A stretch of DNA of 64,000 bases from NCBI GenBank assembly GCA_963741305.1, contig CAVUHL010000003.1, positions 6,324,001 through 6,388,000 of the forward strand, given 5' to 3'. The position numbers were made by a program, and so were the translations under genes. Positions 26,514-33,822 of the stretch are shown here, piece by piece. The DNA comes from DATMER01 sp963741305. Lineage in GTDB: Bacteria > Acidobacteriota > Thermoanaerobaculia > Multivoradales > UBA5704. Position 1 is the stretch's first letter, and every line of letters starts with the position of its first letter. The notes beneath the pieces are model-generated. The model saw only the letters and a program-made list of their open reading frames with translations. It was not told the origin of the DNA and searched no databases.

Positions 26514-26996
26514 GTGCGGACAGAAAGACCGGAAGATCGGATCTGGATGCAGGAGGCTCTCGCCGAGGCACGGCGGGCGGCGGAGATCGGAGAAGTGCCG
26601 ATCGGCGCCATAATCGTGCGGGAGGGAGAGGCTGGGGAGGAGATCGTCGGCCGCGGCCACAACCGGCGCGAGGTCGACCGCGACCCCCTGGCCCATGCCG
26701 AGATCCTCGCGATCCGGCAGGCAGCCGAGCGAATCGGTGGATGGCGGCTGACGGGATGTACCATGTACGTCAGCCTTGAGCCGTGCGCGATGTGCGCCGG
26801 CGCCCTGGTCAACAGCCGCATCGAACGGCTGGTCTGGGGGGCACCCGATCCCAAGGCAGGCTGGTGCGGGACGCTGGGCAACCTTGTCCAGGACCCGCGC
26901 CTCAACCACCGGCTGGCGATGACGGCCGGGGTCCTTGAAGAAGATAGTGCCGCGCTTTTGCGCGGCTTCTTCGCGTCGCTCCGGAAGAAGCCCTGA
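26514..26996 (+). CDS. tadA: tRNA adenosine-34 deaminase TadA
   Basis: 160 residues of the cytidine-deaminase fold. The zinc and catalytic site is HAEILAI (His ligand and Glu proton shuttle) with PCAMC. The C-terminal helix (EEDSAALLRGFF) is typical. It converts A34 to inosine in tRNA-Arg(ACG). GTG 26514 is used because the family helix starts within these first residues; ATG 26547 is an alternative. A hairpin (GGCTTCTTC/GAAGAAGCC) overlaps the stop codon but has no T-run. Confidence 0.92.
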   Translation: MRTERPEDRIWMQEALAEARRAAEIGEVPIGAIIVREGEAGEEIVGRGHNRREVDRDPLAHAEILAIRQAAERIGGWRLTGCTMYVSLEPCAMCAGALVNSRIERLVWGAPDPKAGWCGTLGNLVQDPRLNHRLAMTAGVLEEDSAALLRGFFASLRKKP

Positions 26997-27033
26997 GCCG
27001 TCTTCCTGGCGACATCGTTCTTTGCAGGAATCC

Positions 27034-27123
27034 GGAGAGATGTCCGAGTGGCTTAAGGAGCACGCTTGGAAAGCGTGTGTAGGGGAAACTCTACCGTGGG
27101 TTCGAATCCCACTCTCTCCGCCA
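27034..27123 (+). tRNA. tRNA-Ser (anticodon GGA)
   Basis: A 90-nt class II tRNA. The acceptor GGAGAGA pairs with TCTCTCC, followed by GCCA, so CCA is encoded. The anticodon stem is CACGC/GCGTG with loop TTGGAAA, the variable arm is long, and the T arm has GGTTCGAATCC. It reads UCC/UCU serine codons. Confidence 0.97.
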
Positions 27124-27139
27124 TCGATAGATAGAGACC

Positions 27140-27229
27140 GGAGAGGTGCCAGAGTGGTTGAATGGGACGGTCTCGAAAACCGTTGACCGGGCAACCGGTC
27201 CGTGGGTTCGAATCCCACCCTCTCCGCCA
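27140..27229 (+). tRNA. tRNA-Ser (anticodon CGA)
   Basis: A second serine tRNA 16 bp after the first, with acceptor GGAGAGG/CCTCTCC, encoded CCA, anticodon stem ACGGT/ACCGT with loop CTCGAAA, and a long variable arm. It reads UCG, a frequent codon in GC-rich genomes. Shared acceptor and T arms suggest duplication. Confidence 0.97.
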
Positions 27230-27300
27230 ATGTTTTCAGTTGTGTTCGACGAACCCGGGGCGGGCCCGAGCCCTCTCCTCAGCCGGAAGGAAGCACGAAC

Positions 27301-27435
27301 GTGAAACGGACTTTTCAGCCCAACAACCGTCGCCGCAAGCGGACCCACGGCTTCCTGGTGCGCATGCGTACCAAGAACGGACGCGCCGTGATCGCGCGCC
27401 GGCGCCAGAAGGGCCGCAAGCGCCTCTCGGTCTGA
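27301..27435 (+). CDS. rpmH: 50S ribosomal protein L34
   Basis: 44 residues, VKRTFQPNNRRRKRTHGF to RRRQKGRKRLSV, the invariant L34 pattern. The GTG start has GGAAGGAAG about 9 bp upstream. Its stop overlaps the rnpA start (TGATG). This begins the conserved rpmH-rnpA-yidD-yidC-jag run that usually flanks dnaA; here it lies 12.5 kb from dnaA and points away from it. Confidence 0.97.
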   Translation: MKRTFQPNNRRRKRTHGFLVRMRTKNGRAVIARRRQKGRKRLSV

Positions 27436-27827
27436 TGTCCGGCTCCGGGCTTCCGGCGCACGGAAGCCAGCGCCTGCTCCCCGAAGAGCGGCTGCGGCGA
27501 AGAGCGGACTACCTCAGGTGCTACCGGACGGGACGCCGGCGCCACGGTGCGCTGGCGATCCTCTATTTCGCTCCGAACGAGCTCGGGCATCCCAGGATCG
27601 GGGTCACTGCCAGCCGCAAGGTCGGCCCGGCCGTGGTGCGCCACCGCATCCGGCGCCGGATCAAAGAGGTCTACCGCCGATGGAAGGATCGAGGCATGCT
27701 CCCCGCGCTGGATCTCGTGGTGCATCTGAAGCCCGAGGCCCGGCAGTCGGACTTCAGGACGCTGCGGGCCGAGCTGCTGCGCCTTTTCTCCGGGCTGCTG
27801 CCCAAACCGGAGACGCGGGCCTCGTGA
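27435..27827 (+). CDS. rnpA: Ribonuclease P protein component
   Basis: 130 residues with the RnpA signature RIGVTASRKVGPAVVRHRIRRRIKEVYR, whose basic helix binds the RNase P RNA. It processes tRNA 5' ends with the catalytic RNA (not in this window). ATG 27435 overlaps the rpmH stop. The gene ends overlapping yidD (GTGA). Confidence 0.95.
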   Translation: MSGSGLPAHGSQRLLPEERLRRRADYLRCYRTGRRRHGALAILYFAPNELGHPRIGVTASRKVGPAVVRHRIRRRIKEVYRRWKDRGMLPALDLVVHLKPEARQSDFRTLRAELLRLFSGLLPKPETRAS

Positions 27828-28030
27828 CCCGCGCGGTCATTCGTTTGCTGGAGCTGTACAAGCGGCGCATCTCGCCGCTCTTTCCGCCGGCGTGCCGCTT
27901 CACCCCCACCTGCTCGGAGTACGCGCGGCTCGCCCTGATCAAACATGGCTTCGGCCGCGGCAGCGCCCTGGCGGCCGGCCGGCTTCTCCGCTGCCAGCCC
28001 TTCCATCCGGGCGGGGTCGATCTTCCATGA
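27824..28030 (+). CDS. yidD: Membrane protein insertion efficiency factor YidD
   Basis: 68 residues with the family motifs LYKRRISPLFPPACRFTPTCSEYARLA and LLRCQPFHPGG. An amphipathic N-terminal helix associates with the inner membrane next to YidC. The GTG start overlaps the rnpA stop, and yidC follows after 49 bp. A second YidD-like gene is at 51952-52260. Confidence 0.93.
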   Translation: MTRAVIRLLELYKRRISPLFPPACRFTPTCSEYARLALIKHGFGRGSALAAGRLLRCQPFHPGGVDLP

Positions 28031-28079
28031 AGCGATTACTTTCCGCGACGCTGGATATCTAGAGAGGGACTGAATTTCC

Positions 28080-29804
28080 GTGGACATGCGCCGGTTTCTG
28101 CTTTTTATCGTCCTGACCGTGGCGATCATGGCCACCTGGACGTACTTCTTTCCGCCCCCGAAGCCTGTCCCTAAGCGGGCGGTCGTACCGGGGGTTTCGG
28201 GCACCCCGGGAGCCTCCACCCGGAGCACCGGGACCCCAGCCGCTCCGAGCCAATCACCAGGTACTTCAGGTACTGCCGAACCGACCCGGCCGGCGGCGAG
28301 CCTGCCCGCCTGGGCGGGCCAGCCGGTCCAAGCCGTGGCCGAGGAGCGGGTCGTACTGGAGGATCAGGAGACCCGCGCCGTGTTCACGAACCGGGGCGCC
28401 CAGCTCGTCTCCCTCCAGCTGAAGAACCAGAAGAGCTCGCAGGGCGGCGCCGTGGAGCTGGTGCGCAAGCGCGCCGAGGGTCCCTACCCCTACGGCCTGG
28501 TCACCAGGAAAGGCCTGGCGCCCCACCCGCTCGACAAGGCTCTGTTCCAGGTCCAGCGCGGGCCCGACGGCCGCTCCTTGATTTTCCGCTTCCGCGGCCC
28601 GGCGGGCGTGGCCGAGAAGCAGTTCCGCTTCGACGAACGGGGATTCCTGGAGGCCGTGGTCAACGTGCCTTCTGGAGGGGAAAACGAGGGTTGGGCGCTC
28701 GCCTTGGGGCCTGGGCTCGGGAATCCGACCGCGGCGGAGGCCGGCGGCAGCTACGCCCGGCGGGGCGTCGTCTACAAGGTCGGCGACGAGGTCGAGGAGC
28801 TCGATCCCAAGGGTGAGGAGGAGGCTGCGACCCTCTCCGGGCGGATCGACTGGGTGGGGTTGGAGGACACCTACTTCCTCGCCGCCCTGATCCCGCGCGC
28901 CGGCCTGGACGGCGTGCTGCTCCAGCCGATGATGGCCCAGGGTGCTGCGCCGGACGTGCGCTTCCGGCCCCTCCCGCCGAAGGACGACATCACCGACGAG
29001 CAGGAGAACTTCCCGCGCGAGTACATGGTCGTCCTGGAGCCCGAGGGCGACAGCCTGTCGCTGCTCTCCTACTGGGGAGACAAGAATTACGACCGTCTGG
29101 CGACTCTCCCCTACGACCTGGAGCGCTCGGTCAAGCTCGGCATGTTCGCGTTCCTGGCCAAGCCGCTGCTGGTGGCGCTCCACTGGATCCACGACAACGT
29201 CGTGGCCAACTACGGCTGGGCGATCATCCTGCTGACGATCGTGATCAAGATCGTGCTGCTGCCGCTGACGCACAACAGCATGAAGTCGATGAAGCGGATG
29301 CAGGAGCTGAACCCCCGGGTGCAGTCGATCCGCGAGAAGTACAAGACCAAGCTCAAGGACAAGCAGGGCCGGCCGAACCTCGAGGTACAGCGCAAGATGA
29401 ACGACGAGGTGATGGCGGTCTACAAGGAGGCCGGGGTGAACCCGGTGGGGGGCTGCATCCCCATGCTTCTGCAGATGCCGATCCTCTTTGCGTTCTTCAA
29501 CCTGCTGACCGCGGCGGTTGAGCTGCGCAACGCGCCCTGGATGCTGTGGGTCATGGACCTCTCATCCAAGGACCCCTACTACGTGCTGCCGATCGTCATG
29601 GGCGCCACGCAGTGGTTCCAGGTGCGGATGGCGCCCCAGTCCGGCGATCCGATGCAGCGGCGCATGTTCGAGCTGATGCCGATCATCATGACCGTGATGT
29701 TCATTGGTGTGCCGAGCGGTCTGGTGCTGTACTGGCTGACCAACAACGTCTTGACCATCCTGCAACAGGCGGTTTACAAACGCCTCGAGAAGCGCAAGGC
29801 CTGA
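28080..29804 (+). CDS. yidC: Membrane protein insertase YidC
   Basis: 574 residues. The N-terminal membrane segment (RRFLLFIVLTVAIMATWTYFF) is followed by a Pro/Thr/Ser-rich linker, a large periplasmic domain and the conserved five-helix insertase core (GWAIILLTIVIKIVLLPLTH, NPVGGCIPMLLQMPILFAFF, VPSGLVLYWLTNN). The long periplasmic domain is the Gram-negative type. GTG 28080 gives the usual MDxRRF start. It inserts membrane proteins alone or with SecYEG. Confidence 0.96.
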   Translation: MDMRRFLLFIVLTVAIMATWTYFFPPPKPVPKRAVVPGVSGTPGASTRSTGTPAAPSQSPGTSGTAEPTRPAASLPAWAGQPVQAVAEERVVLEDQETRAVFTNRGAQLVSLQLKNQKSSQGGAVELVRKRAEGPYPYGLVTRKGLAPHPLDKALFQVQRGPDGRSLIFRFRGPAGVAEKQFRFDERGFLEAVVNVPSGGENEGWALALGPGLGNPTAAEAGGSYARRGVVYKVGDEVEELDPKGEEEAATLSGRIDWVGLEDTYFLAALIPRAGLDGVLLQPMMAQGAAPDVRFRPLPPKDDITDEQENFPREYMVVLEPEGDSLSLLSYWGDKNYDRLATLPYDLERSVKLGMFAFLAKPLLVALHWIHDNVVANYGWAIILLTIVIKIVLLPLTHNSMKSMKRMQELNPRVQSIREKYKTKLKDKQGRPNLEVQRKMNDEVMAVYKEAGVNPVGGCIPMLLQMPILFAFFNLLTAAVELRNAPWMLWVMDLSSKDPYYVLPIVMGATQWFQVRMAPQSGDPMQRRMFELMPIIMTVMFIGVPSGLVLYWLTNNVLTILQQAVYKRLEKRKA

Positions 29805-29833
29805 ACGGCCGGCGAAGGGACCAAGCAGTGGAT

Positions 29834-31045
29834 ATGAACGAGCCCAAGAGACGCTTCTTTTCCGGTAACACGTTGCAGCAGGCCATCATGCAGGCCGCCA
29901 ACCATTACCATCTCCCGCCCGAGGAGATCGCGTACCGCAGCATCGAGAAGCGGCACGGGTTTCTGAAGACGCAGCGGAAATTCCTGATCGAGGTGGATCC
30001 CGATGCGCCCCGGCGGAAGCCCGGCGCGGCCCCGCCTTCGATATCTCCTCCGGCCCCGCCTCCGGCCGCTGCTCTGCCCACCCGGCCGATTCCGGCGGCG
30101 CCTCCCCCGGTAGCGGCCTTGGAGGACGAGGAGCCGTCCGGGCCCGAACCCGGCAATGAGCTGCGTCCGGAACGGGGTACCGGTGCCGATGACCGGGGGA
30201 ACCGCGCACCGCGCAGCAGCGATCGGCTTCCAGAGCGGGCTCCAGATCGGGGTCCTTCGCGGGGTCCAGCCCTGGCGGGTGGCAGGGATCGCGGCCCGGG
30301 AAGGCCGCCGGGGGGTGGCCGGCCTCCACGGGGAGGTGGTCGCGATGATCGTGGGAATCGCGGAGGTGATCGCGGCCCGCGGCAGGATCGGGGCCGGGGA
30401 CCGCGGACGGAGCAGCCGCGTGCCGGCGATCGGGATACCCGTCAGCCGCGGTTCGACGGGCACGTCCGCCCGCCGCAGCCGTCGGCGGATCGGCTGACCC
30501 GAGTGGAGGCGCAGCCCTACGACATGTCGCCCGCGAACGGCCTGATCTCGCTGCCGGAGATCCCGCGCCGTCCGTCGGAGCGCTACCCCGAGGCGACCGG
30601 CCCGCAGGCGGAAGCCGCAGCTAAGGGAATGGAGCTCCTGCTCCGCATCGCTGGCCTGAGCCTGACGCCGCGCATCCTGCAGGGCGAGGACCGCCTTGAG
30701 GTGGATCTCTCCGGCGAGGACGTGGATTGGTGCTTCGCGGACGACGGCGAGTTCGTGGTTTCTGTGGAGCACCTGCTGCCGCGCATCATTCGGAGCCTCT
30801 CCGGCGAGGCGCCGCTGGTGCGGGTGGACTGCGACAACTTCCAGGAGATCCGCGAGGAGCGGCTGCGAAGCCTGGCGCAGCGGGTAGCAGAAGAGGTCCG
30901 GCGCAAGGGACGGCCCTATACGCTGGAACCGATGAACCCGGCGGACCGGCGCATCGTTCACATGACCCTGGCGGACGACCCTGGGGTGGTGAGTGAGAGC
31001 AGCGGGGACGGGTACTTCAAGAGGGTGACGATCCGGCCGGCGTAA
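29834..31045 (+). CDS. khpB: Jag/KhpB RNA-binding protein with a long RG-rich linker
   Basis: 403 residues. The Jag_N domain spans residues 1-45 (FFSGNTLQQAIMQAANHY), and the KH domain (near residues 265-340) and R3H domain (last 65 residues, with the RRIVH motif) are C-terminal. Between them lie about 190 residues of Pro/Ala then Arg/Gly/Asp repeats (GGRPPRGGGRDDRGNRGG), much longer than in firmicute Jag. Such RG-rich tracts are usually disordered and bind RNA. The gene follows yidC by 29 bp, its normal position. Confidence 0.9.
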   Translation: MNEPKRRFFSGNTLQQAIMQAANHYHLPPEEIAYRSIEKRHGFLKTQRKFLIEVDPDAPRRKPGAAPPSISPPAPPPAAALPTRPIPAAPPPVAALEDEEPSGPEPGNELRPERGTGADDRGNRAPRSSDRLPERAPDRGPSRGPALAGGRDRGPGRPPGGGRPPRGGGRDDRGNRGGDRGPRQDRGRGPRTEQPRAGDRDTRQPRFDGHVRPPQPSADRLTRVEAQPYDMSPANGLISLPEIPRRPSERYPEATGPQAEAAAKGMELLLRIAGLSLTPRILQGEDRLEVDLSGEDVDWCFADDGEFVVSVEHLLPRIIRSLSGEAPLVRVDCDNFQEIREERLRSLAQRVAEEVRRKGRPYTLEPMNPADRRIVHMTLADDPGVVSESSGDGYFKRVTIRPA

Positions 31046-31046
31046 C

Positions 31047-31062
31047 CGTTCCACGTGAAACA
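31047..31062. promoter_or_regulatory. parS site 1 (imperfect)
   Basis: CGTTCCACGTGAAACA matches the parS consensus TGTTTCACGTGAAACA at 14 of 16 positions. It starts 1 bp after the khpB stop and 24 bp from a perfect second site. ParB, encoded downstream, should bind it. Confidence 0.8.
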
Positions 31063-31077
31063 GGAGCTTGCCTTCGG

Positions 31078-31109
31078 AAGGGCCACGTTTCACGTGAAAC
31101 GTGGCCCTT
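31078..31109. promoter_or_regulatory. parS site 2 inside a 32-bp perfect palindrome, terminator-like
   Basis: The core GTTTCACGTGAAAC (within 31086-31101) is a perfect ParB site. It is embedded in a 32-bp uninterrupted palindrome with AAGGGCCACG arms, followed by TTCTGT on the plus strand. As RNA it would form a long hairpin before U-rich sequence, so it may also end khpB transcription. Confidence 0.85.
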
Positions 31110-31128
31110 TCTGTATCATCGCCCTCCC

Positions 31129-31767
31129 ATGCCCTTCGCTCTCCCGCCCATCTCCCGGAAAAATCTCGCCAAAGGCCTCGCAGCCCTCTCGCCCGAGCCG
31201 CTGGACGGCCGCGCCATCGATGCTCTCCATGCCCACTATCGGGAGCTTTCGGCCTGGAACCGGCTCCTCTCCCTGATTGGTCCGGGTACGATCGATGAAG
31301 TTCTGGAGCGCCACTACGGCGAATCCCTTGCCGCGCTTCCTTTGGTCCCAATGGAGGCCAGATTTGGTCTCGATATCGGCTCGGGCGCCGGGTTTCCGGG
31401 ACTGGTCCTGGCCGCGGCACGGACCGGTTTGGAGATGACCCTGGTCGAGGCGCGGGAGAAGAAGTGGGCCTTTCTTTCCGCTGCGGCGCGCAAGGCGTCG
31501 TTGCCCTGCCGGACCCTGAATGTTAGAGTGGAGATCCCCCTTCCCGCCGGCATTCCGGCGAGCCTGGACCTGGTCACGGCGCGGGCTCTCAAGCTCGATT
31601 CGGGCGTGCTCGGCGCGCTCGCCGAGCGCCTGGGGCCTGCCGGCCGGATCCTGCTCTGGCTGGGGGAGGAAGACCCCGCGCTGCCGGCCACGCTGGCGCC
31701 GGGAAGGAGCATCAAGCTCCCCGGGAGCCAGAGGCGGCGCATCTTGGAGCTGAAGAAACAGGAATGA
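31129..31767 (+). CDS. rsmG: 16S rRNA (guanine-527-N7)-methyltransferase RsmG
   Basis: 212 residues of class I SAM-methyltransferase fold. The SAM site is GLDIGSGAGFPGLVLA; later motifs are MTLVEAREKKWAFL and DLVTARAL. It methylates G527 of 16S rRNA; loss gives low-level streptomycin resistance in other bacteria. It starts just after the parS sites and overlaps parA (ATGA). The rsmG-parA-parB order is conserved near origins. Confidence 0.94.
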   Translation: MPFALPPISRKNLAKGLAALSPEPLDGRAIDALHAHYRELSAWNRLLSLIGPGTIDEVLERHYGESLAALPLVPMEARFGLDIGSGAGFPGLVLAAARTGLEMTLVEAREKKWAFLSAAARKASLPCRTLNVRVEIPLPAGIPASLDLVTARALKLDSGVLGALAERLGPAGRILLWLGEEDPALPATLAPGRSIKLPGSQRRRILELKKQE

Positions 31768-32522
31768 GCACGATCCTCGCTATCGCGAACCAAAAGGGCG
31801 GCGTCGGCAAGACCACCACCGCCATCAACCTGGGTGCCGGCCTCGGCGCCCTGGAGCGCCGCGTCCTGCTCGTGGATTGCGACCCCCAGGGCAATGCCAC
31901 ACGCGGCCTCGGCGCCAAGGCCGAATCGCCGCACCTCTACCACGCGATCATCGGCGAGGCCTCCCTCGAGGAGACGATCCGCCCGTCCGGCTTCCCCAAT
32001 CTGGATCTGGTCCCCACGCAGCGCGACCTGGTCGGTGTCGAGGTCGAGTTCGTAGGGGAAAAGGGCTGGGAGGGGCTGCTCAAGAAGGTTCTGGCCGGAA
32101 TCTCCGACCGTTACGACACGATCCTCCTGGACTGCCCGCCGTCCCTCGGCCATCTCACCGTATCCGCCCTCACCGCGGCAGACGGCGTCCTGGTCCCGCT
32201 CCAGTGCGAGTACTTCGCCCTGGAGGGGATCTCCGAGCTGATGTCGACCGTGAAGCGCGTCCAGGGCGGCCTCAACACCCGCCTCGCCATCTCCGGCATC
32301 CTCCTCACCATGTATGACGACCGGACGAACCTGTGCAAGGACGTCGCCGACGAGATCCGCCGTCATTTCGGAGCGAAGGTGTTCAAAACCGTAGTCCCGC
32401 GCAACATCCGCCTTGCCGAGGCCCCCAGCCACGGGCTTCCCATCTTCCAGTACGACATCAAGTCGCGCGGCGCCGAGGCCTACCTCGCCCTCGCCCGCGA
32501 AGTCCTGCGGAGAGCGGCATGA
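31764..32522 (+). CDS. parA: Chromosome partitioning ATPase ParA (Soj)
   Basis: 252 residues with the deviant Walker A motif NQKGGVGKTT, the A' motif LLVDCDPQGN and Walker B ILLDCPPSLG. No N-terminal helix-turn-helix is present, so it is the chromosomal Soj type. It forms a DNA-bound gradient that moves ParB-parS complexes. The ATG overlaps the rsmG stop and its own stop overlaps parB (ATGA at both junctions). Confidence 0.97.
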   Translation: MSTILAIANQKGGVGKTTTAINLGAGLGALERRVLLVDCDPQGNATRGLGAKAESPHLYHAIIGEASLEETIRPSGFPNLDLVPTQRDLVGVEVEFVGEKGWEGLLKKVLAGISDRYDTILLDCPPSLGHLTVSALTAADGVLVPLQCEYFALEGISELMSTVKRVQGGLNTRLAISGILLTMYDDRTNLCKDVADEIRRHFGAKVFKTVVPRNIRLAEAPSHGLPIFQYDIKSRGAEAYLALAREVLRRAA

Positions 32523-33403
32523 GCGCGCACCCTCCGGCGCAAAAAAAGCGTGGTTTGGGCCGCGGCCTGGACGCCTTGCTCGAGAGGGAAGAGGAGGCGC
32601 CCGCCGTTCCGGCGCCGATCCAGTCCCTCCCCATCGGGCAGCTCAAGCCGAACCGGTTCCAGCCGCGGACCCAGTTCGACGATGCGGCGATCGAGGAGCT
32701 GGCCGCATCCATCAAGACACAGGGGATCGTGCAGCCGCTCGTGGTCAGCCCTAACGAGGACGGCACCTACGTCATCGTGGCAGGCGAGCGCCGCTGGCGC
32801 GCTTCCCGCCTCGCGGGGCTGGAAACCGTCCCCGTGGTGGTGCGCCATGTCACGGACGACCGCGAGATGCTGGAGCTGGCGCTGGTCGAGAACCTTCAGC
32901 GGAGCGACCTGAACGTGCTGGAAGAGGCCGAGGCCTACTTGTCTCTCCAGGAGAAGTTCGGGCTGTCCCAGGAGGACATCGCCACCCGGGTGGGGAAGGC
33001 GCGGACCACGGTGACCAACGCGCTCCGGCTCCTCCGGTTGCCGGACGAGGTCCAGGAGCTGTTGCGGGAGGGCCGGCTCACCGCCGGGCAGGCCCGGCCG
33101 CTGCTGGGACTTCCCAGCCGGGAGGCCCAGCTGGCCCTGGCCGACCGCGCCGTACGCGAAGGGCTCACGGCCCGGGACTTGGAGCGCTTGTCCTCCGAAC
33201 CCGCCCGCGAGAAGCCGAAGAAGAAGCCGAGGCCGGTCGAAGTCCATACCGCTGCCGCGGAGGAGAAGCTCACCCGCCGCCTCCAGACCCGTGTGGAGAT
33301 CCGGAGGCGCGGCAAGGGTGGGATCCTGCACATCCACTTTCATAGCGAGGAGGAGCTGATGAGGCTCTACGAGGTGCTGGTCGAGCGGGGGGACGTCCAA
33401 TGA
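32519..33403 (+). CDS. parB: Chromosome partitioning protein ParB
   Basis: 294 residues. The N-terminal box RGLGRGLDALL is the ParA-contacting peptide. The CTPase/clamp domain contains GERRWRASRLAG (box II); the helix-turn-helix follows (SQEDIATRVGKARTTVTNALRLLRLP); a dimerisation domain ends the protein. It loads at parS (two sites 1.4 kb upstream) and spreads as a CTP-dependent clamp. It is overlapped by parA and by the bactofilin gene. Confidence 0.97.
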   Translation: MSAHPPAQKKRGLGRGLDALLEREEEAPAVPAPIQSLPIGQLKPNRFQPRTQFDDAAIEELAASIKTQGIVQPLVVSPNEDGTYVIVAGERRWRASRLAGLETVPVVVRHVTDDREMLELALVENLQRSDLNVLEEAEAYLSLQEKFGLSQEDIATRVGKARTTVTNALRLLRLPDEVQELLREGRLTAGQARPLLGLPSREAQLALADRAVREGLTARDLERLSSEPAREKPKKKPRPVEVHTAAAEEKLTRRLQTRVEIRRRGKGGILHIHFHSEEELMRLYEVLVERGDVQ

Positions 33404-33807
33404 AATTCAAATCCGACGGCGGCGGCAAGCAGAATGACCTCAACGGTTTCCTCGATACCGGCAGCCATGTGGAGGGGGAGCTCCATTTTCAGACCTCCTT
33501 CCGTGTGGATGGCAAGTTCACGGGCAAGGTGAGCACCGCGGGGGACCTGATCGTGGGTGAGGGCGGCGAGGTCGAAGGGGATCTGCGCGTGGGCCAGATT
33601 TTCATCTCCGGCACGGTAAGGGGCACGATCCGTGCCGCCAAGAAGATCCAGATTTCCTCGCGCGGCAAGTTGTTTGCCGAGATCGACACGCCTGCCTTGG
33701 TCGTTGAAGATGGCGCTTTCTTCCAGGGCCGCTGCACCATGGCCCGCGAAGAGCGCGAAGCCAAGGCCGCGGGGCCCAAGCTGGTAGCGCAGAAGGTAGC
33801 GGGCTGA
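33400..33807 (+). CDS. Bactofilin, polymer-forming cytoskeletal protein
   Basis: 135 residues, almost all DUF583 beta-helix (FLDTGSHVEGELHF, FRVDGKFTGKVSTAGDLIVGEGG). Short polar tails lie on each side. Bactofilins form non-polar filaments without nucleotide. The ATG overlaps the parB stop (ATGA), so it is part of the parAB operon. In Myxococcus, bactofilins position ParAB at subpolar regions, which makes a related role likely here, though that is inference from context. Confidence 0.9.
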   Translation: MKFKSDGGGKQNDLNGFLDTGSHVEGELHFQTSFRVDGKFTGKVSTAGDLIVGEGGEVEGDLRVGQIFISGTVRGTIRAAKKIQISSRGKLFAEIDTPALVVEDGAFFQGRCTMAREEREAKAAGPKLVAQKVAG

Positions 33808-33822
33808 AACAAAGGTTCTTTC

